A DNA stretch of 12,526 nucleotides from an uncultured Ellagibacter sp. (GCF_934636505.1 NZ_CAKUAL010000059.1:1-12526); one strand, 5' to 3'; positions 1-6,738 are shown, numbered from the stretch's first letter. Translations and numbers: made by a program. Notes: a model not told the origin generated them from the letters alone.

Positions 1-472
1 TATCCATATTCGCATCGATGACGGAAAGCACGTTGGTGCCAGCCTGGGCGTAGGTCTTGCCGGAGTAGCAGATGAGCACAAGCTTCTTGTCCGCGCCGTT
101 CTCGGAACCAGTAGCGTCCTTAAGGGCCGCCTTCATCGTGTCGACGCCGTTCTGGAAGTCGCCGCCCTTGCAAGCGTCCATGTCAGCCGCGATAGCGCCC
201 TTGATGTGGCCCGCCTTGTAGTCATCGGCCTTGCGCAGGTCGATGAACACGTAATCGGAGGAATCAAGGTTAGCCTCGGCATCCGCCGGTGTGATGTACT
301 TCATGGCGACGTCGGACTCGGGAGCCTTGACCTCGTCGGTGGCCGCAGTCTTCTGCTCGGTAGCGGCAGAATCGGACTTCTTCTCGGCGTTGTCGGAATT
401 GCCCGAGCAACCAGCGAGAACGCCGCCCGCGAGGGCGAGAGTGCATACGACAGCGAAAACCTTCTTCATCAT
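1..472 (-). CDS. Rhodanese-domain lipoprotein (C-terminus cut by window edge)
   Basis: Seen: 157 codons on the minus strand, open through the window edge. The N-terminus is a lipoprotein signal: two Lys (residues 3-4), a hydrophobic stretch, and a lipobox LAGC with Cys22 as the lipidation site. A Ser/Lys/Glu-rich linker (about 23-57) leads into a rhodanese fold, with YVFIDLR (74-80), AGHIKGA (87-93) and an active-site loop CYSGKTY starting at Cys135. Known: rhodanese domains carry sulfur as a persulfide on this Cys. Inferred: an extracytoplasmic, membrane-tethered sulfurtransferase or sulfur-carrier protein. The start is ATG at 472 because AAGGAG lies 10 bases upstream (483-488); the adjacent ATG at 469 is the alternative. 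It is separated from the hydrogenase maturation gene by 221 bases, so it is probably its own unit. Its substrate cannot be read from the sequence. Confidence 0.85.
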   Translation of the reverse strand, partial: MMKKVFAVVCTLALAGGVLAGCSGNSDNAEKKSDSAATEQKTAATDEVKAPESDVAMKYITPADAEANLDSSDYVFIDLRKADDYKAGHIKGAIAADMDACKGGDFQNGVDTMKAALKDATGSENGADKKLVLICYSGKTYAQAGTNVLSVIDANMD

Positions 473-693
473 GGTGAAGCATCTCCTTATATTGATTTGT
501 ACGAGATTGTCAGCCTTCAAGACGACGCAGAATCGCCATGACCTAAAGCCCACCCTTGATCTGGGCACCGCGCGCAAGGCAGAAAGGCGCGAATAACTTG
601 CCCGATAATACCCGTTGCAGAATGGGCATTCGGTTGGTAAGGCCGTGGGAAATAATATCATGCGCCACTCAAATAACGCAAACGCAGCCCGCG
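473..693. other. Intergenic region between hyaD-like gene and rhodanese gene
   Basis: 221 bases with no supportable gene. It must hold the minus-strand promoter of the rhodanese gene. A CTGACA/TATAAG pair with 16 bases between is visible just upstream of the start, but its -10 overlaps the ribosome binding site, so it is probably not the real promoter. No hairpin with a T-run was found after the hyaD-like stop codon. Confidence 0.5.
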
Positions 694-1203
694 CTATTCG
701 GATGCAAGCGGCCTCTTTTTCAGGTTAAAGCCGCGGCGATGCAACTCGGCGACGAGCGTTTCCACCAAAAGGGGGAGCGCCGAGCGCACAGGCTCGGTCA
801 AATCCATCGCATACTCGGAAGGAGACATGTTGGCAACCTGCATCCCCAGGCAATAGCCTTCGGCCTCGTACCCAAGAAGCGACGCGGCGTCGAAAAGGTC
901 GACGAGCTTCAAATCGTGCAGCGAGGCCATCGCCCCGGAATGCCTGGCCATGGCGTCGGGCGAGAAGCGGTACACCGTACCCGGGGCATCGCCTGTGCCA
1001 TCAACCGCATCGACCGTGATGATCACGTCGTAGCTGTCCACGTAGGGAAGCATGTCCAGGCTCATGCAACCGACATCGAAAAGTCGCACATTACTAGGAA
1101 CCTCATAATCACGCAGCACGGTATCGTATACGGCAGGCCCCACACCCTCGTCGAGCATGAGCCGGTTTCCCACGCAGAAGACGGCGGCTTTCCTCTCCCC
1201 CAT
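694..1203 (-). CDS. hyaD: HyaD/HybD-family hydrogenase maturation protease
   Basis: 169 residues, the usual size for the family. Known: these endopeptidases cut the C-terminal peptide off the [NiFe] hydrogenase large subunit once nickel is in place, using bound nickel as the recognition point. Seen: the N-terminal VGNRLMLDEGVG matches the family's GN-x4-DEGxG motif. The three nickel ligands of E. coli HybD (Glu16, Asp62, His93) align with Glu19, Asp65 (in ITVDAVDG) and His96 (in ASLHDLKLVD). Start: the reading frame is open to 1260, but ATG at 1203 sits 4 bases after the stop of the preceding membrane-protein gene and directly before the conserved start of the fold. The Shine-Dalgarno is weak (GGGGGC). 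Context: it lies downstream of the hydrogenase structural genes and its obvious substrate is HydB (2505-4169). A terminator lies between the two groups, so expression may be partly independent. Confidence 0.9.
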   Translation of the reverse strand: MGERKAAVFCVGNRLMLDEGVGPAVYDTVLRDYEVPSNVRLFDVGCMSLDMLPYVDSYDVIITVDAVDGTGDAPGTVYRFSPDAMARHSGAMASLHDLKLVDLFDAASLLGYEAEGYCLGMQVANMSPSEYAMDLTEPVRSALPLLVETLVAELHRRGFNLKKRPLASE

Positions 1204-1207
1204 GCGT

Positions 1208-1639
1208 TTACGCCCCCAATCCCGGACGAATGACGAGGTTGTAGTAAGTGGCTGCAGCAATCATCACGCAGCCCACGATTACGGAGACGACAGCCCAAAT
1301 GCGCTGACGAGAGAGATACCTCTCGCGCGAGACACCGTGTTCTGCCGCACGATGCGCCGCAAACGGCTGGCTCACGATGGAAAAGGCCACCGTAGCCGCG
1401 GTCAGAAGCACGAATACGATCACTGCGAACACGATGGAAAGCGCGCTTGGAGTCGCAAACGCCGCGTAGAAGGTGTTGTCGGCGAAAAGCCAGATCGGAT
1501 AAAACAAGATGGCAGCCCACATACCGTGCGCCGGCCCCCAGATAGGCGGCAAGAAAAGCGCGCCAATGTTCACGCGCGGAACGCCCTTCAGGAACTTCTC
1601 TTCGCGGGCAATTTCCTCATCAGTGAGCTCACGTGCCAT
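1208..1639 (-). CDS. Small multi-pass membrane protein of unknown function in hydrogenase cluster
   Basis: I do not recognise a characterised family. The product is 143 residues: a charged N-terminus (ARELTDEEIAREEKFLKG), then about three membrane segments (roughly 28-56, 64-90 and 114-132) with a basic loop between the last two (AAEHGVSRERYLSRQR). A distinctive NIGALFLPPIWGPAHGMW stretch (24-41) precedes the first segment; similar Pro-Pro-x-Trp-Gly-rich starts occur in other small bacterial membrane proteins, but I cannot name the family. Start: ATG at 1639 has GAGAGG 11 bases upstream; an in-frame GTG at 1649-1651 would sit too close to that site. The gene ends 4 bases before the maturation protease gene, so the two are almost certainly co-transcribed. 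Inferred: a role in assembly or membrane attachment of the hydrogenase is possible, based on position alone. Confidence 0.75.
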   Translation of the reverse strand: MARELTDEEIAREEKFLKGVPRVNIGALFLPPIWGPAHGMWAAILFYPIWLFADNTFYAAFATPSALSIVFAVIVFVLLTAATVAFSIVSQPFAAHRAAEHGVSRERYLSRQRIWAVVSVIVGCVMIAAATYYNLVIRPGLGA

Positions 1640-1668
1640 GACGACGCGCACCTCTCTCTACTCCGTCG

Positions 1669-1678
1669 GTTTCGAAAC
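1669..1678. repeat. 10-base palindrome GTTTCGAAAC
   Basis: A perfect palindrome 30 bases upstream of the membrane-protein start at 1639. Its core TTCGAA recurs in the centre of the hairpin at 1708-1740. It could be an operator for the membrane protein/hyaD pair, but no regulator is identifiable. Confidence 0.3.
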
Positions 1679-1707
1679 AATGGGATTGAGATTTGCAGCA
1701 TATGCCT

Positions 1708-1740
1708 CGGTGCGCGCGCTTTCGAAAAGTGCGCGCACCG
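1708..1740. repeat. GC-rich perfect hairpin without a T-run
   Basis: CGGTGCGCGC (1708-1717) pairs perfectly with 1731-1740, and the pairing continues inward through a G-T pair and CTTT/AAAG, leaving a 3-base loop (1723-1725). This is a stem of about 15 pairs. No T-run follows on either strand, so it is not a standard intrinsic terminator. It lies 20 bases beyond the hydrogenase terminator, in front of the membrane protein/hyaD pair. It could be an RNA-stabilising or processing stem, or a protein-binding site. Confidence 0.6.
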
Positions 1741-1760
1741 CCTGCAAGCTGCGAAGATAA

Positions 1761-1790
1761 AAGGAGCCCGCTTTTGACGGCGGGCTCCTT
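1761..1790 (-). terminator. Intrinsic terminator after hydrogenase structural operon
   Basis: A perfect 11-pair stem, AAGGAGCCCGC (1761-1771) with 1780-1790, and an 8-base loop. On the minus strand it is followed by TTTTATCTT. It begins 15 bases after the cytochrome b stop codon and is the expected end of the hydA-hydB-cytochrome b transcript. Confidence 0.85.
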
Positions 1791-1804
1791 CACGACGCAA
1801 ACGC

Positions 1805-2503
1805 CTAGTGCTTCTCGGACTCGCCGAGGTCGTCCTCGCCCACGATGGTGTGGGTATCGGGGTCGTACACCAGTCCGCCATGCTCTTTCCAGAGGAACAT
1901 GAGCTTAGTCGGGGCAATGCCTTCGATGTTCGCCAGGTAAACATGGATGAACATGAAGATGATGAAGATGTACATCATGAAGTAGTGGATGATGCGCATC
2001 GACATAAGACCGCCAACGAGGTTCGTGCCGGCAGCGAAGAACGGCAGGTTCATCGTCGGCACCCACAGGCACATGCCGGTGTAGAACATCACGATGATGA
2101 GCACCGGAATGAACAGGTAGGAAATCTTCTGAGGAACGCCGAGCTTTGCTCCCAGCGGATGGTCCTTCTTCAGGAACAGGTAGTACTTGATCCAGATAAG
2201 GCCCTGATGACGGTTATCCTTCTGCGGCAACCAGGTCTTGTAGTCGGTGACCTGCTTGCGCGTGCCGCCCGTCGGCGCCGTCTTCACGAAGAACGCGGCG
2301 ATGATGCGGAACACGCAGTTCAGGAAAATCACGAATCCGAAGAACACGTGCATGCCGCGCGCCAGGCTCTCGAAATAGGGCCAGAACGGGAAATGGATGC
2401 AGAAACCGGTGACGATCAGGACGATCATCGCGATAAGGTTGATCCAGTGGGTGATGACGAAAACGAGGGGATGCGCCTCACGGTAGTGTGCAAGATGTGC
2501 CAT
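1805..2503 (-). CDS. hyaC: [NiFe] hydrogenase b-type cytochrome subunit (HyaC-like)
   Basis: 232 residues, typical for the family. Known: this integral membrane dihaem cytochrome b accepts electrons from the hydrogenase small subunit and reduces the quinone pool. Seen: four or five membrane segments (about 13-36, 50-72, 127-148, 165-192). Histidines inside or at the ends of segments at His19 (ITHWIN), His52 (GMHVFFG), His173 (IIHYF) and His187 (FIHVYLANIEG) are the likely haem ligands. The hydrophilic loop 73-118 and a charged C-terminus (DDLGESEKH) face the cytoplasm. The ATG at 2503 lies one base after the hydB stop codon, so translation is coupled. An intrinsic terminator follows directly. 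The order small subunit, large subunit, cytochrome b is the classic Hya/Hup arrangement. Confidence 0.93.
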   Translation of the reverse strand: MAHLAHYREAHPLVFVITHWINLIAMIVLIVTGFCIHFPFWPYFESLARGMHVFFGFVIFLNCVFRIIAAFFVKTAPTGGTRKQVTDYKTWLPQKDNRHQGLIWIKYYLFLKKDHPLGAKLGVPQKISYLFIPVLIIVMFYTGMCLWVPTMNLPFFAAGTNLVGGLMSMRIIHYFMMYIFIIFMFIHVYLANIEGIAPTKLMFLWKEHGGLVYDPDTHTIVGEDDLGESEKH

Positions 2504-2504
2504 C

Positions 2505-4169
2505 CTACTTCACCCCCCAAGGGCTCGTAACGGTTTCAAAATGCTTGCCCGTGGCAGGCTCAGTCACATGCACGGCGCAAGCGGTGCAGGGATCGAAGCT
2601 GTGAACGGTGCGCAGCGCGTTGATCGGCTTCTTGATGTCGCCGACCGGCACGCCGATGAGTGCCTGCTCGAGCGGGCCGTACTCGCCCTTCTCGTTGTGA
2701 GGAGCGAGGTTCCACGTGGACGGAATGATGATCTGGTAGCCCTGGATGCGGCCGTTTTCGACCTTCTCGGCATGATAGAGTGCGCCACGAGGTGCCTCCC
2801 AGAGACCCTCGCCCTCGCCGGAGATGCGTGCGGGCTCGCGGAAGTACTCGCTATCGCCGCTCTTCACGGCCTCGATGAGCTCGTCGACCCATTCCTTCAT
2901 GAGGCTTGCGATGTAGAGCGTCTCGACCTGGCGGATGCCGGTGCGGCCGAGCGTGGAGCCGAGCGCGTTCAGGTTGCCTGGCGCGCCGAGCGCCTCGAGC
3001 ACCGCGTCGACATGCTTCACGATGAAGGGCACGTTGCGCTTGTAGGCAACGAGGATACGGGAAAGCGAGCCCGCCTCCATCGGCTTGCCGTCGTAACCCG
3101 GGCACTTGACCCAGGAGTAGCGGTCGTTGACCGTGTCCGAACCGTCCTTGTAGTACTCGGTGTACTCGGGCTCGGTGGTGTAGTCAGGAGACTGACGGGT
3201 TGCATCGCCCTTGTACCAGGAATGGCCCACGTACTCGGCAATCTTCGAGGTGTCGACGTCCTCGAGCTTGAGGCCGTCCTGCAGGACGCCTGCCGGCATG
3301 TAGCGCTCGTTCAAGAGCATGCTCTTGTTCTCGAACACACCCCAAGCGATGTAGCGGCCGCAGCCCTTGCCCCAGTTGAGAGCGTCGGTGTAGTACGGCG
3401 CGAGGGCGAGCACGTCGGGAAGCATGGTCGCTTCGACCCAGTTGTACAGCTCGTCGACGAGGTACTTCAGGTCATCGAGCTTGCTCGAGGTGGGAACGAA
3501 CGCGGTGCCGCCAGGAACGATGGTCATGACGTGGGGCATCTTGCCGCCGAGCAGAGCCGCAATCTCGGAAGCCTTCGCCTGCATCTTGAGCGCCTCAAGA
3601 TAGTGCGCAGTAAGGATGAGGTCGAGTTCCGCGGGAAGCTTGTATCCCGTGCCGTCCTCGGCATCGAACCAGTTGCCCGAGAAGATGGACAGCTGGCCGT
3701 TGTCGGCGAACTTGGAGAGGCGCTCCTTCAAGGCGTACATGTCGCTTGCGGTGGCGCAACCCTGGGCAGCTGCCAGGTCGTACGCGTCGCCGACGTTCGC
3801 CTTCAGAGCGTTCAGCGGGTTCACGTAGTCAAGGCCGGCCAGGTTGTAGAACCACAGGATGTGGCTGTGCAGGAACTGGGCGCCCTCGATCAGGTTTCGG
3901 ATGATGCGCGCGTTGTTGGAAATCTCGATGCCGTAAGCCTTCTCAGCGGCGATCGAGGAGGCGTGGGCATGGGAAACCGGGCAAACGCCGCAGATGCGCT
4001 CGACGATCTGAGCCGCATCCTCGGGGGTGCGGTCCTTCACGACGAGCTCCATGCCTCGGAAGCAGCCGCCCGAGACCCACGCATCGGAGACCTTGCCGTT
4101 CTCGACTTCCATCTCGACGCGGAGATGGCCTTCGATACGGGTAATCGGGTCAATGATAGAACGGGTCAT
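2505..4169 (-). CDS. hydB: [NiFe] hydrogenase large (catalytic) subunit, group 1
   Basis: 554 residues. The subunit carries the NiFe(CN)2CO centre that splits H2. Seen: the L0 element RIEGHLRVE with Glu13; the L1 motif RICGVCPVSHAHAS with Cys60 and Cys63; and the L2 motif DPCTACAVH with Cys528 and Cys531. The four Cys bind nickel, and Cys60/Cys63 and Cys528/Cys531 include the bridging pair to iron. The protein continues 20 residues past His534; this tail, starting VTEPATGKHF, is the peptide expected to be removed by the HyaD-like protease at 694-1203. It has no signal peptide, so it should be exported bound to the Tat-signal small subunit. Its ATG follows the hydA stop directly (TAAATG), with AGGAG inside the end of hydA. 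It resembles the coriobacterial respiratory uptake group (called group 1i in the hydrogenase classification, from memory). Confidence 0.96.
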   Translation of the reverse strand: MTRSIIDPITRIEGHLRVEMEVENGKVSDAWVSGGCFRGMELVVKDRTPEDAAQIVERICGVCPVSHAHASSIAAEKAYGIEISNNARIIRNLIEGAQFLHSHILWFYNLAGLDYVNPLNALKANVGDAYDLAAAQGCATASDMYALKERLSKFADNGQLSIFSGNWFDAEDGTGYKLPAELDLILTAHYLEALKMQAKASEIAALLGGKMPHVMTIVPGGTAFVPTSSKLDDLKYLVDELYNWVEATMLPDVLALAPYYTDALNWGKGCGRYIAWGVFENKSMLLNERYMPAGVLQDGLKLEDVDTSKIAEYVGHSWYKGDATRQSPDYTTEPEYTEYYKDGSDTVNDRYSWVKCPGYDGKPMEAGSLSRILVAYKRNVPFIVKHVDAVLEALGAPGNLNALGSTLGRTGIRQVETLYIASLMKEWVDELIEAVKSGDSEYFREPARISGEGEGLWEAPRGALYHAEKVENGRIQGYQIIIPSTWNLAPHNEKGEYGPLEQALIGVPVGDIKKPINALRTVHSFDPCTACAVHVTEPATGKHFETVTSPWGVK

Positions 4170-5495
4170 TTACTCCTGACCTCCTTCCGTATCGTTTTTC
4201 TTCAGGTCGGGACGAACGCCGATGGTGTCGTAGAGGCGCTCTTTCTGGCTGAGGTTGCCGGAATTCTCCTTGCAAGCCTGCGCCTTTTCCTCGTCGGTAA
4301 GGTCGTAGGTGCCGATGGAGTTCTCGGGGTGATCCTTATCCCACTTGCGGATGGTCTCGAAGTCCGCGCCGCCGTCCATGCGTCCGGTGGCCTTCATGCC
4401 GAAGCCGTGCACGACGAGCGCTGCGGCAACGAGGCCGGTGAGCGTGAGGGCGATCGTGCCAGGCTGAACCATCCAGTCGCCAATGCGAAGGTCGCGATGG
4501 CGCTTGTAGAACGGGGTGTTCACCTCGACCCAGTTGTCGCCCGGATCGTTGGGGTTCGCCTCGCAGCAGCCGATGCAAGGAGAACCAGCCTGCACGCACC
4601 AGCTGCGGCGGTTGTTCCACATCGTGATGCCGCACGTGGACTTCGTCTGCGGACCGCGGCAGCCGAGCGGATAGAGGCAGTAACCCTTTGCCTCTTCCTC
4701 GGAGCCGAACTTGTAGACGAACTCGCCGTTCTCGAAGTGGCCGCGGCGCTCGCAGTTGTCATGGATGGTCTGGCCGAAGATGCCCTCGGGCTTGTTGTCG
4801 CTCGTGAGCTTAAGCTGCTTGCTGTCGAGCATGATCACGTCGATGAGCACGGAAACGAGCCACTCGGGGTTTGCCGGGCAGCCGGGGATGTTCACGACGG
4901 GAACCTCGATGCCGGACTTCTTCAGGAACTGCTCGACGCCGAGCGCATCGGAGGAGTTCGGGTGAGCGCCCATCCAGCCGCCGTTCACGGCGCAAGAGCC
5001 GAGCGCAACAACCGTCTTCGCGTTCTTGGCAGCCTCGATCAGATGCTCGGTGCCGGGCTTGTCGGCAACGCGAAGCGCCTGGCCGCCCCAGCCCTCGAGC
5101 ACAGCGCCCTCGTACACAAGAACGTAGTTGCCGGATTCGATCGTCTGCTCCTTGGCTTCCTCCATCGACCAACCGGCCGCCGCGGAAAGCGTCTCGGAGT
5201 AGTTGAGCGACAGAAGCTCGAGCACGACCTCTGCCGGATCGGGAGTCTCAACCTGAGCGAAGGACTCCGTGCAGCCTGTGCACGACGCGCCCTCGATCCA
5301 GATGACAGGATACAGGTTTCCCTTAGTTGCACCGATAACGGAGTTTTCCAATGCAGAAGCAACGCGCGGAGCCGCGAGCTCGGAAAGTCCTGCTGCGACC
5401 GCGATCGTACCGCAAAGCTTCATAAAGCTGCGTCGCGTGACCCCCCGCGCTTCAAGCATGCTGGAGAACTCGGAAGCAGTAGCTTCGTTTACCAT
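4170..5495 (-). CDS. hydA: [NiFe] hydrogenase small subunit, Tat-exported, membrane-anchored
   Basis: 441 residues. This is the electron-transfer subunit, with three Fe-S clusters between the active site and cytochrome b. Seen: a twin-arginine signal (TRRSFMK, Arg21-Arg22, then hydrophobic to ASA at 46-48); proximal cluster ligands Cys72, Cys75, Cys168 and Cys206; distal ligands His245, Cys248, Cys273 and Cys279; and medial ligands Cys288, Cys300, Cys307 and Cys310. Cys300 replaces the usual Pro. A membrane helix lies at about 345-366 (PGTIALTLTGLVAAALVVHG), followed by a hydrophilic tail of about 75 residues that should face the cytoplasm. The family is usually 360-390 residues; the extra length is this tail. 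Start: ATG at 5495 has AGGAGG 7 bases upstream. The in-frame GTG at 5499-5501 abuts that site and is unlikely. It is the first gene of the operon. Confidence 0.96.
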   Translation of the reverse strand: MVNEATASEFSSMLEARGVTRRSFMKLCGTIAVAAGLSELAAPRVASALENSVIGATKGNLYPVIWIEGASCTGCTESFAQVETPDPAEVVLELLSLNYSETLSAAAGWSMEEAKEQTIESGNYVLVYEGAVLEGWGGQALRVADKPGTEHLIEAAKNAKTVVALGSCAVNGGWMGAHPNSSDALGVEQFLKKSGIEVPVVNIPGCPANPEWLVSVLIDVIMLDSKQLKLTSDNKPEGIFGQTIHDNCERRGHFENGEFVYKFGSEEEAKGYCLYPLGCRGPQTKSTCGITMWNNRRSWCVQAGSPCIGCCEANPNDPGDNWVEVNTPFYKRHRDLRIGDWMVQPGTIALTLTGLVAAALVVHGFGMKATGRMDGGADFETIRKWDKDHPENSIGTYDLTDEEKAQACKENSGNLSQKERLYDTIGVRPDLKKNDTEGGQE

Positions 5496-5596
5496 GTGCA
5501 CACCTCCTCTTTTTTCTCTCTCTCAAGAATCGATTACGGAGTGCCCGCGCATACCGATCCGTGCATGCGCGAACGTTCCTTGTATAAAACTTAGCC

Positions 5597-5625
5597 ATTG
5601 TATGCACTTAATGTTACGGGATAAA
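5597..5625 (-). promoter_or_regulatory. Candidate hydA operon promoter
   Basis: On the minus strand, TTTATC (5620-5625) and TACAAT (5597-5602) are 17 bases apart. The -10 is good and the -35 poor (about three matches to TTGACA), which fits an activator-dependent promoter. One AATGTTACG box (5610-5618) falls in the spacer. The leader would be about 95 bases. This is inference from motif matching only. Confidence 0.35.
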
Positions 5626-5733
5626 CACGAAGGGACGAAAAAACACGCGCTTGTACCGAAAATGTTACGCTAATTTAGCAATGTAACACCAATTGTGCCT
5701 GCTCAAGCATTGTATTGCATATCGAATGGTTAA
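5610..5733. promoter_or_regulatory. Cluster of AATG-TTA boxes upstream of hydA
   Basis: AATGTTACG occurs exactly twice, at 5610-5618 and 5661-5669, 51 bases apart (close to five helical turns). Related boxes follow at 5680-5688 (AATGTAACA) and 5725-5733 (AATGGTTAA). TGTTAC at 5663-5668 and GTAACA at 5683-5688 also form an inverted pair with 14 bases between. This looks like a multi-site operator; the regulator is unknown. Confidence 0.4.
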
Positions 5734-5886
5734 CCAAAAATCAGCAAACGAAATAACACGGCCCAAAGATTGCGCATCGGGAAGACGCCCCATTCAAAGA
5801 CTTTTTCGGGGAATATCGCCCCCTATCGAATGCGACCGCTACAATGTTCGCGCACGTGAAAACCGCATCCAAGGAGTTGCCCACCT

Positions 5887-6738
5887 ATGAAATCGCCCGA
5901 CAACACCATCGCATTCCTCGGCCCAACCGGCACGTATTCTCACGAGGCGACGCTCGCCTTCGCAAAGCGCCTCGGCATCGAGAGCCCCGACTTTATCGAG
6001 TGCACCTCCTTCGACGAGGTGTTCGATTGCGTCGACCGCGGCCGCTGCGAGTTCGGTGTCGTCGCGAAGGAGAACTCCATCGAGGGGCCGGTTACCGCCA
6101 CGCTCGACGGTTTCGCGCTGAAAAGCACCTCCGTTATCTTGGGGGAAGAAGTCGTCGATATCCACCACTGCCTCGTCGTGAACCCCGACGCCAAGCTCGA
6201 GGACATCACCACCGTGGCGTCCCATGCGCAGGGGCTCGCCCAATGCCGCCGCTTCATGGCGGAGAAGCTCCCTGGCCGCACGACCGTGACCACATCGTCC
6301 ACTGCCGAGAGCGCGCGCCTCGCGGCAGCCGATATCCATACGGCGGGCATCGCGAACGCCTTCGCCGCGGAAACCCACGGCGCGAAGGTTTACGCCCACG
6401 ACATCGAGGATCACTTCGGCAACCAGACGGTCTTTGCGCTCATCGGCCGTCAGGGCCATGCGCCCGTGTTCACGGGAACGAAATTCAAGACATCGGTCGC
6501 GCTTTTCCTGAACATGGACCGCGCGGGCACGCTGAACATGATCCTGTCCGAGTTCGCCTATGCGGGCGTCAACCTGTCGCTCATCCAGTCGCGCCCGACC
6601 AAGCAGGCTCTCGGCGACTACATGTTCTTTATCGAGTTCGAGGGCAACGCCAACGAGCCCAACATTCAGACCGCGCTGAACTGCCTGCGCCTGAAGCTGC
6701 GCGAAGTGAAGGTGCTCGGAAGCTATCCCATCGGGTAG
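5887..6738 (+). CDS. pheA: Prephenate dehydratase
   Basis: 283 residues. Monofunctional prephenate dehydratase: prephenate to phenylpyruvate, water and CO2, the committed step to phenylalanine, in the cytoplasm. Seen: the N-terminal lobe FLGPTGTYSHEA (10-21), KENSIEGPV (61-69), SHAQGLAQC (112-120), TSSTAESA (136-143), GIANAFAAE (164-172), and the catalytic-loop NQTVF with Thr181. A C-terminal ACT regulatory domain (about 201-275) includes the QSRP motif (234-237) and GDYMFFIEFEG. Odd points: the usual Thr-Arg-Phe is Thr-Val-Phe, and the usual Glu-Ser-Arg-Pro is Gln-Ser-Arg-Pro. The catalytic Thr is kept, so it is probably active, but feedback control by phenylalanine may differ. The ATG has AAGGAG 10 bases upstream. 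It is a single gene, divergent from hydA and convergent with mntP. Confidence 0.95.
   Translation: MKSPDNTIAFLGPTGTYSHEATLAFAKRLGIESPDFIECTSFDEVFDCVDRGRCEFGVVAKENSIEGPVTATLDGFALKSTSVILGEEVVDIHHCLVVNPDAKLEDITTVASHAQGLAQCRRFMAEKLPGRTTVTTSSTAESARLAAADIHTAGIANAFAAETHGAKVYAHDIEDHFGNQTVFALIGRQGHAPVFTGTKFKTSVALFLNMDRAGTLNMILSEFAYAGVNLSLIQSRPTKQALGDYMFFIEFEGNANEPNIQTALNCLRLKLREVKVLGSYPIG

Larger units (their letters stand above)
5496..5886. other. Divergent control region between hydA and pheA
   Basis: 391 bases, AT-richer than the genes and without a supportable ORF. It must hold the hydA promoter (minus) and pheA promoter (plus). Visible elements are: repeated AATG-TTA boxes (5610, 5661, 5680, 5725); an inverted TGTTAC/GTAACA pair (5663-5668 and 5683-5688); a perfect palindrome TGGTTAACCA (5727-5736); and a repeat of CATTGTAT followed by GCA at 5596 and 5708. 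For pheA a -10-like TACAAT (5840-5845) is present without a good -35. A ribosome binding site AAGGAG (5871-5876) lies 10 bases before the pheA ATG. Confidence 0.6.

Noticed and set aside
2541..5594. A 1017-codon open frame on the plus strand opposite hydA and hydB.
   Set aside because: It is antisense to two genes with unmistakable hydrogenase motifs, its translation is Val/Ala/Leu/Arg/Glu/His-rich without domain features, and long antisense frames are expected in GC-rich genes.
5727..5736. Perfect palindrome TGGTTAACCA as an aromatic amino acid operator for pheA.
   Set aside because: It lies about 150 bases from the pheA start and does not match a regulator site I know; kept only as an element of the control region.
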